Shown piece after piece: positions 35,433 through 44,321 of a stretch of DNA of 64,000 nucleotides (within the stretch, counting starts at the first letter, position 1; each line of letters begins with the position of its first letter). Under the pieces are notes generated by a model, which saw only the letters and a program-made list of their open reading frames with translations, was not told the origin of the DNA and ran no database searches. A program made the translations under genes and the position numbers. The stretch lies in the NCBI GenBank assembly GCA_016218685.1, contig JACRDD010000042.1, positions 1 through 64,000 on the forward strand, given 5' to 3'. Origin of the DNA: Desulfobacterales bacterium. Its GTDB lineage: Bacteria > Desulfobacterota > Desulfobacteria > Desulfobacterales > Desulfosarcinaceae.

Positions 35433-38400
35433 ATGACATTCGACCGGCTTAGCGCTCGAACCCTGGCCCTGGATCTGGAAGTCTCCAGGTCGGGCAGCCG
35501 TTTGCGCCGCATCGGCGCCCTCTTTCAGGAACGACCGTTCGAGTGGGCCGAAGGTCAGGGGCCGGTATCCGAGGCTCTGGCCGCCCTGGATGCCTTCGGA
35601 CATTCGGCGACCTTCGTGCTGGGTCACAATATCCTGCGCCACGACCTGCCCCTGCTCCAGGCCCTGGCTCCAGGCATGCGGCTGCTCAGCCGGCCGGTGA
35701 TCGACACCCTTTTGCTTTCGCCCCTGGCCTTTCCCCAGAACCCCTACCACCGCCTGGTGAAAGACTACAAGCTGGTGCGTGCGGCCCTCAGCGATCCCTT
35801 GCAAGATGCCCGCCTGGCCCTCGCGCTTTTCAAGGACCAGTGGCAGAGTTTCGGCAGCCAGGCGCAGGAGAACCCCCAAATACTCTCGGTCTACCGCTTC
35901 TGCTTCGAGCAAAGCCGTTTCGGCGCTTTCAGCGGCGACGGGCTGGCGCAGCTCTTCGCGGCCCTGGGCGCGCCGCCCCTTGCGGGCGTATCCCAAGTGG
36001 AAGATATCTTCCGGCACCTGACATCGGGCAACGTCTGCCGCCAGGCCGCGGCCGGCGTCATCGCCCAACTGGCCACCGCCCCGCCTACCGCCCCTATCGC
36101 GGCTTATGGACTGGCCTGGCTGCGGGTGGCCGGGTCCAACTCGGTCCTGCCCCCCTGGGTGCGCCACCAGTTCCCCGGCATCGTGCCCTTTCTGACCCGC
36201 TTGCGCGACCAGCCCTGCGGCGATCCCGCCTGCGACTACTGCCGGACGATGCACGATCCCGACACCCAGCTCCAGCGCTTCTTCGGTTTCGAGGCCTTCC
36301 GCCCGGCGCCCAAAACGTCCGACGGCCACAGCCTGCAAAGAGAAGTGGTGCTGCACGGCTTGCGCGACCAGCCCCTGCTGGCCATCCTGCCCACCGGCGG
36401 CGGCAAGTCGTTGTGCTACCAGTTGCCGGCCCTGGTGCGCCACATGCGCCGGGGGCAGCTCACCGTGGTGCTCTCGCCCCTGCAAGCCCTGATGAAAGAC
36501 CAGGTGGACAACCTGGTGGCCAACACGGGCACTCCTTTTGCTGCGGCCATCTACGGCCTGCTCACACCCCCCGAGCGGGGCGAAGTGATGGAACGGGTAC
36601 GCATGGGCGACATCGCCATCCTGTATATCTCCCCTGAGCAGCTTCGCAGCCGCTCGGTGCGCGAGGTCCTGTCCCAGCGCGAGATCGGCTGCTGGGTTTT
36701 CGACGAAGCCCACTGCCTCTCCAAGTGGGGCCACGATTTCCGGCCCGACTATCTTTACGCGGGACGCTTCATCCGCGAGTTCACCCAGGCCCAGCAACTG
36801 CCCATGCCGCCCATGAACTGCTTCACGGCCACGGCCAAGCCCGATGTCATCGAAGAGATTACGGCCTACTTCCAGACCGAGCTGAAGCAAACGCTGCATC
36901 TTTTCGAAGGGGGCGTGGAGCGCGGCAACCTGATCTTCGACATCATCCCGGTTTCCGAAGCCCAGAAGCCGGAACAGACCCTGGCTATTGTCCAGCGCCA
37001 CCTGGAGGGCCAGGACACGGCCAGCGCCATCGTCTACGCGGCCCGGCGCAAAACCACCGAGCAGATCCGCGACTACCTGGTGCAAAAAGGCATGACGGCC
37101 GAAGCCTTTCACGCCGGCCTGGAAGCCCACGACAAGCGCCGCATCATCGAAGCTTTCGTGGCCGGCCAGGTGCCGGTGATCTGCGCCACCAACGCCTTTG
37201 GCATGGGCATCGACAAGAGCGACATCCGCCTGGTGCTGCACTACGATCTGCCCGGCTCGCTGGAGAACTACTTGCAGGAGGCCGGACGGGCCGGACGCGA
37301 TCTGAAGCCCGCCCACTGCATCCTGCTCTACGACCCCCAGGACGCCGAAACCCAGTTCTCCCTGGGGGCCTATTCCGAAATCCAGCGCCGGGAGATCCAA
37401 CAAATCCTGGGCTGCCTGCGCCGCGCCAAGCGCAACCGCGACAACGACATCGTCATCACCACCCAGGAGTTGCTGCGCGACGAGGAGCTGGCCGCACTCT
37501 TCGATCCCCAGGACGGGGCCAACGACACCCGCGTGCGCACGGCCCTGGCGTGGCTCGAACGGGCGGGCCTCCTGGAGCGCAACCAAAACCTCACCCAGGT
37601 GTTCCAGGGCAAGCCGCTGGTGAAAAGCATCGCGGCCGCCGAGGAGACGCTAAAGCGGCTGAACCTCTCCCCCACCGGCGAGCAGCTATGGCGCGGCATC
37701 CTGGCGGTGATGTTCAACGCTCCGCCCGACCAGGGCCTCAGCGCCGACGACATCGCCGAACGGCTCTTCTCTTCCGCCGATCAGTTGCGCCGCCTGGAGC
37801 GAAGCAGTGGCCTGACCCCGGCCCAGATGGTGATCCAGGCCATGCACGACATGGCGGATGCGCGGTTGCTGGACAAGGGGCTGATGCTCTCGGCTTTTCT
37901 GCAGACCAAGGGCACCCGCAATGCCCGGCTGCTCCTGGCCCAGGTGGGTGACCTGGAGCAGCGACTGCTCAAATTGATGCAGGAGGAGGCCCCTGACGCC
38001 GAAAACGGCGAGTGGCTGACGCTGGACCTCAGCCGCGTCAACCAGCGGCTTCAGAACGACGGCGCGCCCAGCGATGTGGTCACCTTGCGCCACCTGCTCA
38101 AGGGGTTGGTCGGCGACGGAAAGGGCCTGGCCGGCTCCCATGGGGCTGTGGAACTCAAGCACATCGGCCGCAACCGCTATCGGGTGCAGTTGCGCCGTGG
38201 CTGGCAAACTATCGTCGAGACGGCTGCTTTGCGCCGCAACGTGGCCGCCCTGATTCTGGGCGAACTGCTGGCCAAGGCCAAAGGCGCGGCAGAGGCGGAC
38301 AAGGAGACACCCGGCGAGCTATTGGTGGAGTTCGGCGCCGAAGATCTGGCCGCGGCCATCCGCCACGATCTGCTGCTCCACGCCCAGGTGAGCAAACCCC

Positions 38401-40640
38401 TGGCGGCCATCGACCGGGGCTTGATGTTCCTTCACGAGCACAAGATCGTCACCTTGCAAAACGGATTGGCGGTCTTCCGCCAGGCCATGACCATCCGTCT
38501 GAACCCCAGCGAGCGCCGGAGGCAGTATACCGTGGGCGACTTCAAGCCCCTGGCGGCCCACTACCGCGAGCGGCGCTTCCAGGTGCATGTCATTGTGGAG
38601 TACGCCCAGTTGGCCATGGAGCAACTGGCTCGGGCACTGGGGTTGGTGCTCGATTACTTCGCCATGCCCCGCATGGCTTTCATCCAGAAGTACTTCGCCC
38701 ACCGCCAGGAGATTTTAGAACGGGCCACCAGCGTCGACTCCTACCGCCGCATCGTGGAAGCGCTGCACCACCCGGTGCAGATCGACATCGTGGGCCGGCC
38801 GACGGAGGCCAACCTGTTGGTGCTGGCCGGACCAGGGGCGGGCAAGACCCGGGTGGTGGTCCACCGCTGCGCTTACCTGCTGCGCGTGGAGCGCGTACCC
38901 CCCAGCCGGATACTGGTGATGTGCTTCAACCACCACGCGGCCGTGGCCCTGCGCCGGCGGCTGCATGACCTGGTCGGTCCCGATGCCCGGGGGGTCACGG
39001 TGGCCACTTACCACGGAGCCGCCCTGCGCCTGGCCGGGCTCTCCATGCGCGAGTGGCTGGCCGGCCGGGAATCGGCCGATATCATCGACTTCGACGCCCC
39101 CCTGGCCGCGGCCGTGGCCCTGCTCAAGGGTGAAGCGCCCCTGGCCGGCCTGGACGGCGACACCCTGCGCGAGCAATTGCTGCAAGGCTTCAGCCACATC
39201 CTGGTGGACGAGTACCAGGACATCGACCAGGCCCAGTACGACCTGGTCTCGGCCATCGCCGGCCGCACCCGGCCCGAGGCCGAGAACCGCCTGGCCATCC
39301 TGGCCGTGGGCGACGACGACCAGAACATCTATGCTTTCCGGGGCGCCAACGTGGGCTTCATCCAGCGCTTCCGGCAAGACTACCAGGCCGACCCCATCTA
39401 TATGGTGGAGAACTTTCGCTCCAGCGCCCACATCATCGCCGCGGCCAACCAGCTCATCGCCCACAACCGCGACCGCATGAAGGGCGACCACCCCATCCGC
39501 ATCGATCGCCAGCGCGCGGCCGAACCGGCCGGCGGTCCCTGGGCGGCCCTGGACCCCGTGGCCCAGGGCCGGGTGCAGCGTCTGGTGGTGCAAAACGCCT
39601 CCCACCAGGCCGCGGCCGTATTCCAGGAGCTATCGCGCCTCACCGCCCTTTCGCCCGATCTGAATTGGGAAAACTGCGCCGTGCTGGGCCGCACCAACGA
39701 GAGCCTCACCGCCGTGCGCGCCTGTTTCGAATCCCAGGGAGTCACCGTGCGGCGCAACCTGGCCCAGCCCCTGCCCTTGCCGCGCGTCCGGGAGATCCAT
39801 GGTTTTCTGGAAAGCCTGAAGCAGATTGAAAACCAGATCCACGCCGCCTCGGAGCTGAACGGCCTGTTGCCCGAAACCGGGGCCAACCCCTGGGCCGCGC
39901 TGCTGGCCGAATGGCACGCCGCCTATGGCCTGGAAACCGAAGACGCCCAACTGCCGGTGCAGTTCTACGTGGATTGGCTCTACGAAGCATTGGCCGAGCA
40001 ACGGCGCGAGCGCACCCTCGGCCGGGGCCTCTTTCTCAACACCATCCACGCTGCCAAGGGCATGGAGTTCGACCACGTCTTCATCCTCGACGGCGGCTGG
40101 CACTTGTCGCCCGAACGCAGTAAGCAAGAAGAAGAGCGCCGCCTGCTCTACGTGGGCATGACCCGCGCCCGTCAAACCCTCTGCCTGCTGGAGCTCAAGC
40201 CCCAGGGCAATCCCTTGATCCGTGACCTGAGCGGCGACGCCCTTCTCCACAGGCAGGCCGCCCCCCAGGGCGAAACTACCGCGGAAGCCACCGCGCAACG
40301 CTACGATCTGCTCGGACTCAAGGATATCTTCCTGAGCTACGCCGGCACCTTCCCACCGTCGCACCCCATCCACGCCCACCTGGCCCAACTGGCCGCGGGC
40401 CATCGTTTGCACCTTGCCGCCGCCGGCAGCGGCGTGGAAGTACGCGACCCGGAGAACTTCCCCGTAGCCCGGCTCTCCAAAGAAGCCGCCGCCCTGTGGG
40501 CCCCAAGATTAGAAGATATCCTCGAAGCCCGCGTGGTCGCCATGCTCCGCTGGCGAGCCGACGACGCCAGCGGTGACTATCGCTCTCTGGCCCGAACGGA
40601 GGCTTGGGAAGTACCGATCATCGAGATCGTCTCGCGTTGA
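35433..40640 (+). CDS. Exonuclease-RecQ-UvrD helicase fusion
   Basis: 1735 residues with three parts. Residues 1-150 look like a DEDD 3'-5' exonuclease: DLE (near 12), GHNILRHDLP (near 64), and HRLVKDYKL with DAR (near 108-133). Residues about 290-760 are a RecQ helicase: TGGGKS (near 318), DEAH (near 425), FTATA, and GRAGRD motif VI. Residues about 1100-1620 are a UvrD/PcrA-type helicase: GPGAGKT (near 1133), DEYQD (near 1258), GDDDQNIYAFRG, HAAKGMEFD and YVGMTRAR. All helicase motifs look intact. Such a protein would process recombination or repair ends. It stands alone ahead of a toxin-antitoxin pair. Confidence 0.92.
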   Translation: MTFDRLSARTLALDLEVSRSGSRLRRIGALFQERPFEWAEGQGPVSEALAALDAFGHSATFVLGHNILRHDLPLLQALAPGMRLLSRPVIDTLLLSPLAFPQNPYHRLVKDYKLVRAALSDPLQDARLALALFKDQWQSFGSQAQENPQILSVYRFCFEQSRFGAFSGDGLAQLFAALGAPPLAGVSQVEDIFRHLTSGNVCRQAAAGVIAQLATAPPTAPIAAYGLAWLRVAGSNSVLPPWVRHQFPGIVPFLTRLRDQPCGDPACDYCRTMHDPDTQLQRFFGFEAFRPAPKTSDGHSLQREVVLHGLRDQPLLAILPTGGGKSLCYQLPALVRHMRRGQLTVVLSPLQALMKDQVDNLVANTGTPFAAAIYGLLTPPERGEVMERVRMGDIAILYISPEQLRSRSVREVLSQREIGCWVFDEAHCLSKWGHDFRPDYLYAGRFIREFTQAQQLPMPPMNCFTATAKPDVIEEITAYFQTELKQTLHLFEGGVERGNLIFDIIPVSEAQKPEQTLAIVQRHLEGQDTASAIVYAARRKTTEQIRDYLVQKGMTAEAFHAGLEAHDKRRIIEAFVAGQVPVICATNAFGMGIDKSDIRLVLHYDLPGSLENYLQEAGRAGRDLKPAHCILLYDPQDAETQFSLGAYSEIQRREIQQILGCLRRAKRNRDNDIVITTQELLRDEELAALFDPQDGANDTRVRTALAWLERAGLLERNQNLTQVFQGKPLVKSIAAAEETLKRLNLSPTGEQLWRGILAVMFNAPPDQGLSADDIAERLFSSADQLRRLERSSGLTPAQMVIQAMHDMADARLLDKGLMLSAFLQTKGTRNARLLLAQVGDLEQRLLKLMQEEAPDAENGEWLTLDLSRVNQRLQNDGAPSDVVTLRHLLKGLVGDGKGLAGSHGAVELKHIGRNRYRVQLRRGWQTIVETAALRRNVAALILGELLAKAKGAAEADKETPGELLVEFGAEDLAAAIRHDLLLHAQVSKPLAAIDRGLMFLHEHKIVTLQNGLAVFRQAMTIRLNPSERRRQYTVGDFKPLAAHYRERRFQVHVIVEYAQLAMEQLARALGLVLDYFAMPRMAFIQKYFAHRQEILERATSVDSYRRIVEALHHPVQIDIVGRPTEANLLVLAGPGAGKTRVVVHRCAYLLRVERVPPSRILVMCFNHHAAVALRRRLHDLVGPDARGVTVATYHGAALRLAGLSMREWLAGRESADIIDFDAPLAAAVALLKGEAPLAGLDGDTLREQLLQGFSHILVDEYQDIDQAQYDLVSAIAGRTRPEAENRLAILAVGDDDQNIYAFRGANVGFIQRFRQDYQADPIYMVENFRSSAHIIAAANQLIAHNRDRMKGDHPIRIDRQRAAEPAGGPWAALDPVAQGRVQRLVVQNASHQAAAVFQELSRLTALSPDLNWENCAVLGRTNESLTAVRACFESQGVTVRRNLAQPLPLPRVREIHGFLESLKQIENQIHAASELNGLLPETGANPWAALLAEWHAAYGLETEDAQLPVQFYVDWLYEALAEQRRERTLGRGLFLNTIHAAKGMEFDHVFILDGGWHLSPERSKQEEERRLLYVGMTRARQTLCLLELKPQGNPLIRDLSGDALLHRQAAPQGETTAEATAQRYDLLGLKDIFLSYAGTFPPSHPIHAHLAQLAAGHRLHLAAAGSGVEVRDPENFPVARLSKEAAALWAPRLEDILEARVVAMLRWRADDASGDYRSLARTEAWEVPIIEIVSR

Positions 40641-40661
40641 GAATTGACAATAACCGCCACA

Positions 40662-40685
40662 AGTATTACTCATACCGGTAATACT
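40662..40685. promoter_or_regulatory. Inverted repeat operator before the toxin-antitoxin pair
   Basis: AGTATTAC (40662-40669) and GTAATACT (40678-40685) form a perfect eight-base inverted repeat with an eight-base spacer; TACCGGTA at its centre is itself palindromic. A TTGACA lies at 40644-40649. Position and symmetry suit autorepression by the AbrB-type antitoxin. Confidence 0.5.
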
Positions 40686-40709
40686 CATATTCGCGATTGG
40701 AGGTTCATC

Positions 40710-40937
40710 ATGAGGGTCACCACCAAAGGGCAAGTCACCATTCCCCAGGAGGTCCGCGAAAAACTCGGCATCACCCCTGCCGTCGAAATCGATTTCGTGG
40801 AAGAAAAAGGTCGATTCTATTTGGTTAAGCGCTGCGGCGAGTCCAAACGTATCCGCAAATTTGGTGGATTGCGGGGGGTCGCGAATGTCAAAATGAGCAC
40901 CGATGAAATCATGGCGTTGACCAGGGGAAACAAATGA
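40710..40937 (+). CDS. AbrB/MazE-type antitoxin
   Basis: 75 residues from ATG 40710, with GGAGG seven bases upstream. The first 45 residues are the swapped-hairpin AbrB/SpoVT DNA-binding domain (TTKGQVTIPQEVREKLGI). The C-terminal part, FGGLRGVANVKMSTDEIMAL, is the usual toxin-binding tail of VapB-type antitoxins. The stop overlaps the PIN toxin start (ATGA). It is expected to neutralise the toxin and repress the operon through the inverted repeat upstream. Confidence 0.9.
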   Translation: MRVTTKGQVTIPQEVREKLGITPAVEIDFVEEKGRFYLVKRCGESKRIRKFGGLRGVANVKMSTDEIMALTRGNK

Positions 40938-41338
40938 GGGGCGTGCTCGTCGATTCGAATGTCATTCTGGATGTTTTTTTGGACGACCCGAAATGGGCCG
41001 ACTGGTCTGAATCCCGACTGGAGGCGTGCAGCGACAGCGCCCCGCTCTTCATCAATGCGATCATTTATTCCGAGATATCGATTGGTTTTACATCCATAGA
41101 AGCGTTGGAAACTGCTGTCGGTAAGGCCGGCTTCCAAATATTGGAAATCCCCAAAGAGGCTCTTTTTTTAGCGGGAAAGGCCTACCTTCAATACAAGCGA
41201 AGCAAAGGCGCGAAAGCGGCGCCATTGCCCGATTTCTTCCTCGTCGCCCAGGCCGCGGTCTTGCAACTGGACCTGTTGACCAGGGATGTTTCAAGATATC
41301 GAACCTATTTCCCGACGGTACGATTAATCTCACCCTGA
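40934..41338 (+). CDS. PIN domain toxin (VapC-type)
   Basis: 134 residues. The PIN acidic residues are visible: VDSNV (Asp 6), the Glu of YSEIS (near 49), and the Asp pair in LPDFFL (near 98) and LTRD (near 115). VapC toxins cut tRNA or rRNA. Translation is coupled to the antitoxin by an ATGA overlap. It ends 13 bases from the convergent radical SAM gene. Confidence 0.9.
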   Translation: MRGVLVDSNVILDVFLDDPKWADWSESRLEACSDSAPLFINAIIYSEISIGFTSIEALETAVGKAGFQILEIPKEALFLAGKAYLQYKRSKGAKAAPLPDFFLVAQAAVLQLDLLTRDVSRYRTYFPTVRLISP

Positions 41339-41351
41339 ACCCTATTTTTGA

Positions 41352-42710
41352 CTATTTGGTCTGGGCCAAACGCTTGAGGCGTGAAAGCGTCGGCCAGGAG
41401 AAGTCGTCCCGGCTGCACGGGAAAATGGCGTTGTTGGTGAAGATCGGATCGGCGGCCAGGTCGTAGCGCGAGGCAGCCACGGCGGCCGGCCAGAGGCGCG
41501 TGCCGGGGATGGGGGTGTAGTGGGCCAGGATGGGGGTGATGCCGGCCGCCTGCACCACCCGGATGGAGCGCTCCACGGCTGCGACGGTCTGATCCGGCAG
41601 CCCTACCAGGAGATAAGCCCCCACCTGGTCGGGGACGAAACCGGCGGCTCTCAGATGGCCCACCGCCTGTCGGAACTCCTCTTCGGTCACCTTGCCATCC
41701 AGTTCTTCGCGCGCCTCGAAGGCCGTGGTCTCCAATCCCAGGCGCAGGGTATGGAAGCCGGCATGAAACATCAGGTCCGCCGTTTCGGCGCTGATCTCCC
41801 GGATGTGCAGAGCATTTGGGGTGTGGAAGTAAAGTCTTCGCTTGCTGCGGACGATGCCTTCGAGCAGCGGCAAGGCATGGCGCCGGGCATCGACCAGCAG
41901 GGCGTCGTCGTAGAAGGCGAAGTCAACCACGCCGTGGCGCTCGTGCCAGAAGAGAATCTCGGCCAGCACCGATTCCGGCGAGCGTCGGCGCCGCACGGGC
42001 TCCAGCAAGCGGGCGGCGCAGTAAGCGCAGTCGAAGGGACACCCCCGGGCCGTAAGCAACGGCACATAGGGCAGACGGCGTTGCAAATCGAAGGCCGGAT
42101 AGGGTTGTGCATCCAGCTCGTCGAGATCGGCCAGGGGTGCGCCGGACCAGCCGGTGTGGGTTTTGACCAGGGCCCAAAGGCTTTGGCCCCGGTCGGTGAC
42201 GACCTGATCCGCGCCGCTGTAGGCCCGGGCGTGGTCCGTACATAAGCGGGCATAGATGCCGCCCAGTATCAGGGGTGTCTTGGAAAAGCTCGCCTTCAGC
42301 TCCCGGATGGTCTCGAAGACGCCCGGATACCAGTAGGTCATCAGCGATGTCACCAGGATCAGATCAGGCGGCGGGTCCAAGGCCGCCAGGTCGGCGCGCA
42401 GCCATTCGGGCCGAATACCGTAACGGCTGTAGGTTCGGGCGATCTTCTCCAGCCCCCTGGGATGGGGGATGGAGCTCTTCAGGTAAGGCCCCCGGCCGTG
42501 ACGCGCCGAGGGATCGGTCGGCGCCAGATTGGGATGGAAGCGGTCCAGGCAGTCAATGTAAGTAACGTTGGCCCCCCAGGCGCGCAGCAGTGCCGCCAGG
42601 CTCAGCAGCCCATAGGGTTTGGCCCAGACATCATAAGCCGCAAAATCGTGAATCCAGGGATTGACGAGCAGTATATGCGGAGCGCAGCTGTTGCGGGCTT
42701 CAGGACTCAT
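41352..42710 (-). CDS. B12-binding domain radical SAM protein
   Basis: 452 residues. The N-terminal 150 residues have the Rossmann-like cobalamin-binding fold seen in this class (HILLVNPW, SLAALLRAWGANV). The radical SAM cluster motif GCPFDCAYCAA (CxxxCxxC) lies near 200. The C-terminal part completes a TIM barrel. It probably makes a methyl transfer, ring or C-C bond change; the substrate is unknown. Its ATG overlaps the stop of the siroheme-decarboxylase-like gene by four bases, suggesting a joint role, perhaps tetrapyrrole metabolism. It does not look like AhbC or AhbD. Confidence 0.85.
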   Translation of the reverse strand: MSPEARNSCAPHILLVNPWIHDFAAYDVWAKPYGLLSLAALLRAWGANVTYIDCLDRFHPNLAPTDPSARHGRGPYLKSSIPHPRGLEKIARTYSRYGIRPEWLRADLAALDPPPDLILVTSLMTYWYPGVFETIRELKASFSKTPLILGGIYARLCTDHARAYSGADQVVTDRGQSLWALVKTHTGWSGAPLADLDELDAQPYPAFDLQRRLPYVPLLTARGCPFDCAYCAARLLEPVRRRRSPESVLAEILFWHERHGVVDFAFYDDALLVDARRHALPLLEGIVRSKRRLYFHTPNALHIREISAETADLMFHAGFHTLRLGLETTAFEAREELDGKVTEEEFRQAVGHLRAAGFVPDQVGAYLLVGLPDQTVAAVERSIRVVQAAGITPILAHYTPIPGTRLWPAAVAASRYDLAADPIFTNNAIFPCSRDDFSWPTLSRLKRLAQTK

Positions 42711-43186
42711 TCTTTGAAATATTGCATGGAAGTCTTCTTGAGTTCGCGGCGGCTGAAGAGCAGCTCGTAGTCATGGACTTCGGCCTTCTCCGCCATCTTA
42801 TCGGCCGTGGCCCGGCATCCGTCCTCGTCCTTGCCGTGGACCATGGTATAAAGGTTGTAAGGCCATTGGGGCGTCGGATCGCGGCGGTAGCAGTGGGAGA
42901 CGGCCCGGAACGAGGCCATTATCTTGCCCACGGCATCGATGCGCGCCTCGTCCACCCGCCAGGCCACCATGGCATTGGAGTGGAAACCCGACTTCTGATG
43001 GCGCAATGTGGCGCCGAAGCGCCGGATGATGCCCCGTTCCACCAGATCGTTCAGGATAGCCAGCAGCTTTTCTTCGCTTATCTCCAATTGGCTCGCGATG
43101 TGTGCATAGGGCCGCCCCACCACGGGCATGTCGCCCTGAACGGTGGCGATCACCCGCTTCTCCAATTCCGTAAGTTGCTCTACCAT
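42707..43186 (-). CDS. ahbB: Siroheme decarboxylase subunit, AhbB-like (Lrp/AsnC fold)
   Basis: 159 residues: an HTH (HIASQLEISEEKLLAILNDL) and an Lrp/AsnC ligand domain with SHCYRRDPTPQWPYNLYTM, the region typical of AhbA/AhbB. With its partner it decarboxylates siroheme to didecarboxysiroheme on the alternative heme route used by sulfate reducers and archaea. Only one of the two subunits is in the window, and beta is chosen by resemblance. It lies 28 bases after mtnA and is coupled to the radical SAM gene. Confidence 0.8.
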   Translation of the reverse strand: MVEQLTELEKRVIATVQGDMPVVGRPYAHIASQLEISEEKLLAILNDLVERGIIRRFGATLRHQKSGFHSNAMVAWRVDEARIDAVGKIMASFRAVSHCYRRDPTPQWPYNLYTMVHGKDEDGCRATADKMAEKAEVHDYELLFSRRELKKTSMQYFKE

Positions 43187-43214
43187 GCCCTTGATCCTTT
43201 AGCTTTGACTGCTT

Positions 43215-44306
43215 CTACTTCTTCTCCGGAAACAACCTTAGTATCCCCTCTTCCGATGCCGCGCAAACGCCCCGTTCGGTGATAAAACCGGTCACCAGCC
43301 GCGCCGGGGTCACATCGAAGGCCGGATTGGCTGCCGGGCTTCCGGCCGGCGGCACAAGCACGCGTTCGGTCTGGTTCGGTCCCAGGCCCTGCACGAAGCG
43401 CACTTCGTCGGCCGAGCGCTCCTCGATGGGGATCTCGCGCAGGCCGTCGCGCCGTTCCCAGTCAAAAGTGGAAGAGGGCAAGGCCACATAGAATGGGATG
43501 TGATTGTCCCGGGCCGCCAGGGCCTTGAGATAGGTGCCGATCTTGTTGGCCACATCGCCGGTGCGGGTGGTGCGATCGGTGCCCACGATCACCAGGTCCA
43601 CCCGGCCGTGCTGCATGAGGTGGCCGCCGGCATTGTCGGTGACCACCGTGTGGCGGATGCCGGCCTTGCCCAACTCCCAGGCGGTAAGGCGTGCGCCCTG
43701 ATTGAGCGGTCGAGTCTCGTCCACCCACACATGCAGGTCGATGCCCTGTTCGTGGGCCACGTAGATCGGCGCGGTGGCCGTGCCCCACTCCACGCAGGCC
43801 AGCCAGCCGGCGTTGCAGTGGGTGAGGATGTTCACCGGTGCGCCGTTTTTGGCCCGGCTGACGGCCGCGATCAGCCGGGCGCCATGCTCGCCGATGCGGC
43901 GGCAGCGCGCCACCTCTTCCGCGTCGATGGTTGCGGCTTCGCGCCAGGCGGCCGCCATGCGTTCCAGAGGCGAAACAGCCGATTGCACTGCCGCCGATAC
44001 CCGCGCCACGGCCCAGGCCAGATTCACCGCGGTCGGCCGGGCCGCCGCGATGCGTTGGCAGTATTTCACATAGGTCGCCTCGTTTGCGGCAGTATGCAAG
44101 GCGATCAGCACGCCGTAGGCACCGGTCACGCCGATGAGCGGCGCTCCGCGCACCACCATCTCCACGATGGCCTCGATCACCTGATCCACGGTGGTTAAGT
44201 CGAGAATTACGAGTTCATGGGGCAGCCGGCGCTGGTCGATGACCTTCACCGTGCGGCCGTCAGCGTCCAGCCAGATGGGCCGCAGTTGTTTACCGTCCAC
44301 AATCAT
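43215..44306 (-). CDS. mtnA: S-methyl-5-thioribose-1-phosphate isomerase
   Basis: 363 residues, normal for MtnA. RGAPLIGVTGAYG near the N terminus, the catalytic Cys in LTHCNAG (near 160) and the Asp segment VGTDRTTRTGDVANKIGTY (near 240) are present. The usual motif reads GADRI-xNGD, so residues next to the Asp differ. It converts methylthioribose-1-phosphate to the ribulose form. It lies 15 bases after the ade stop and is the last enzyme of the salvage set. mtnB, mtnC and mtnD are not in the window. Confidence 0.93.
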   Translation of the reverse strand: MIVDGKQLRPIWLDADGRTVKVIDQRRLPHELVILDLTTVDQVIEAIVEMVVRGAPLIGVTGAYGVLIALHTAANEATYVKYCQRIAAARPTAVNLAWAVARVSAAVQSAVSPLERMAAAWREAATIDAEEVARCRRIGEHGARLIAAVSRAKNGAPVNILTHCNAGWLACVEWGTATAPIYVAHEQGIDLHVWVDETRPLNQGARLTAWELGKAGIRHTVVTDNAGGHLMQHGRVDLVIVGTDRTTRTGDVANKIGTYLKALAARDNHIPFYVALPSSTFDWERRDGLREIPIEERSADEVRFVQGLGPNQTERVLVPPAGSPAANPAFDVTPARLVTGFITERGVCAASEEGILRLFPEKK

Positions 44307-44321
44307 TATGGGAACCTTTCG

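Noticed and set aside
35421-37586. Minus-strand open frame of 721 codons
   Set aside because: Antisense to the RecQ part of the fusion; composition (Gly, Gln, Ala, Val rich) typical of shadow frames.
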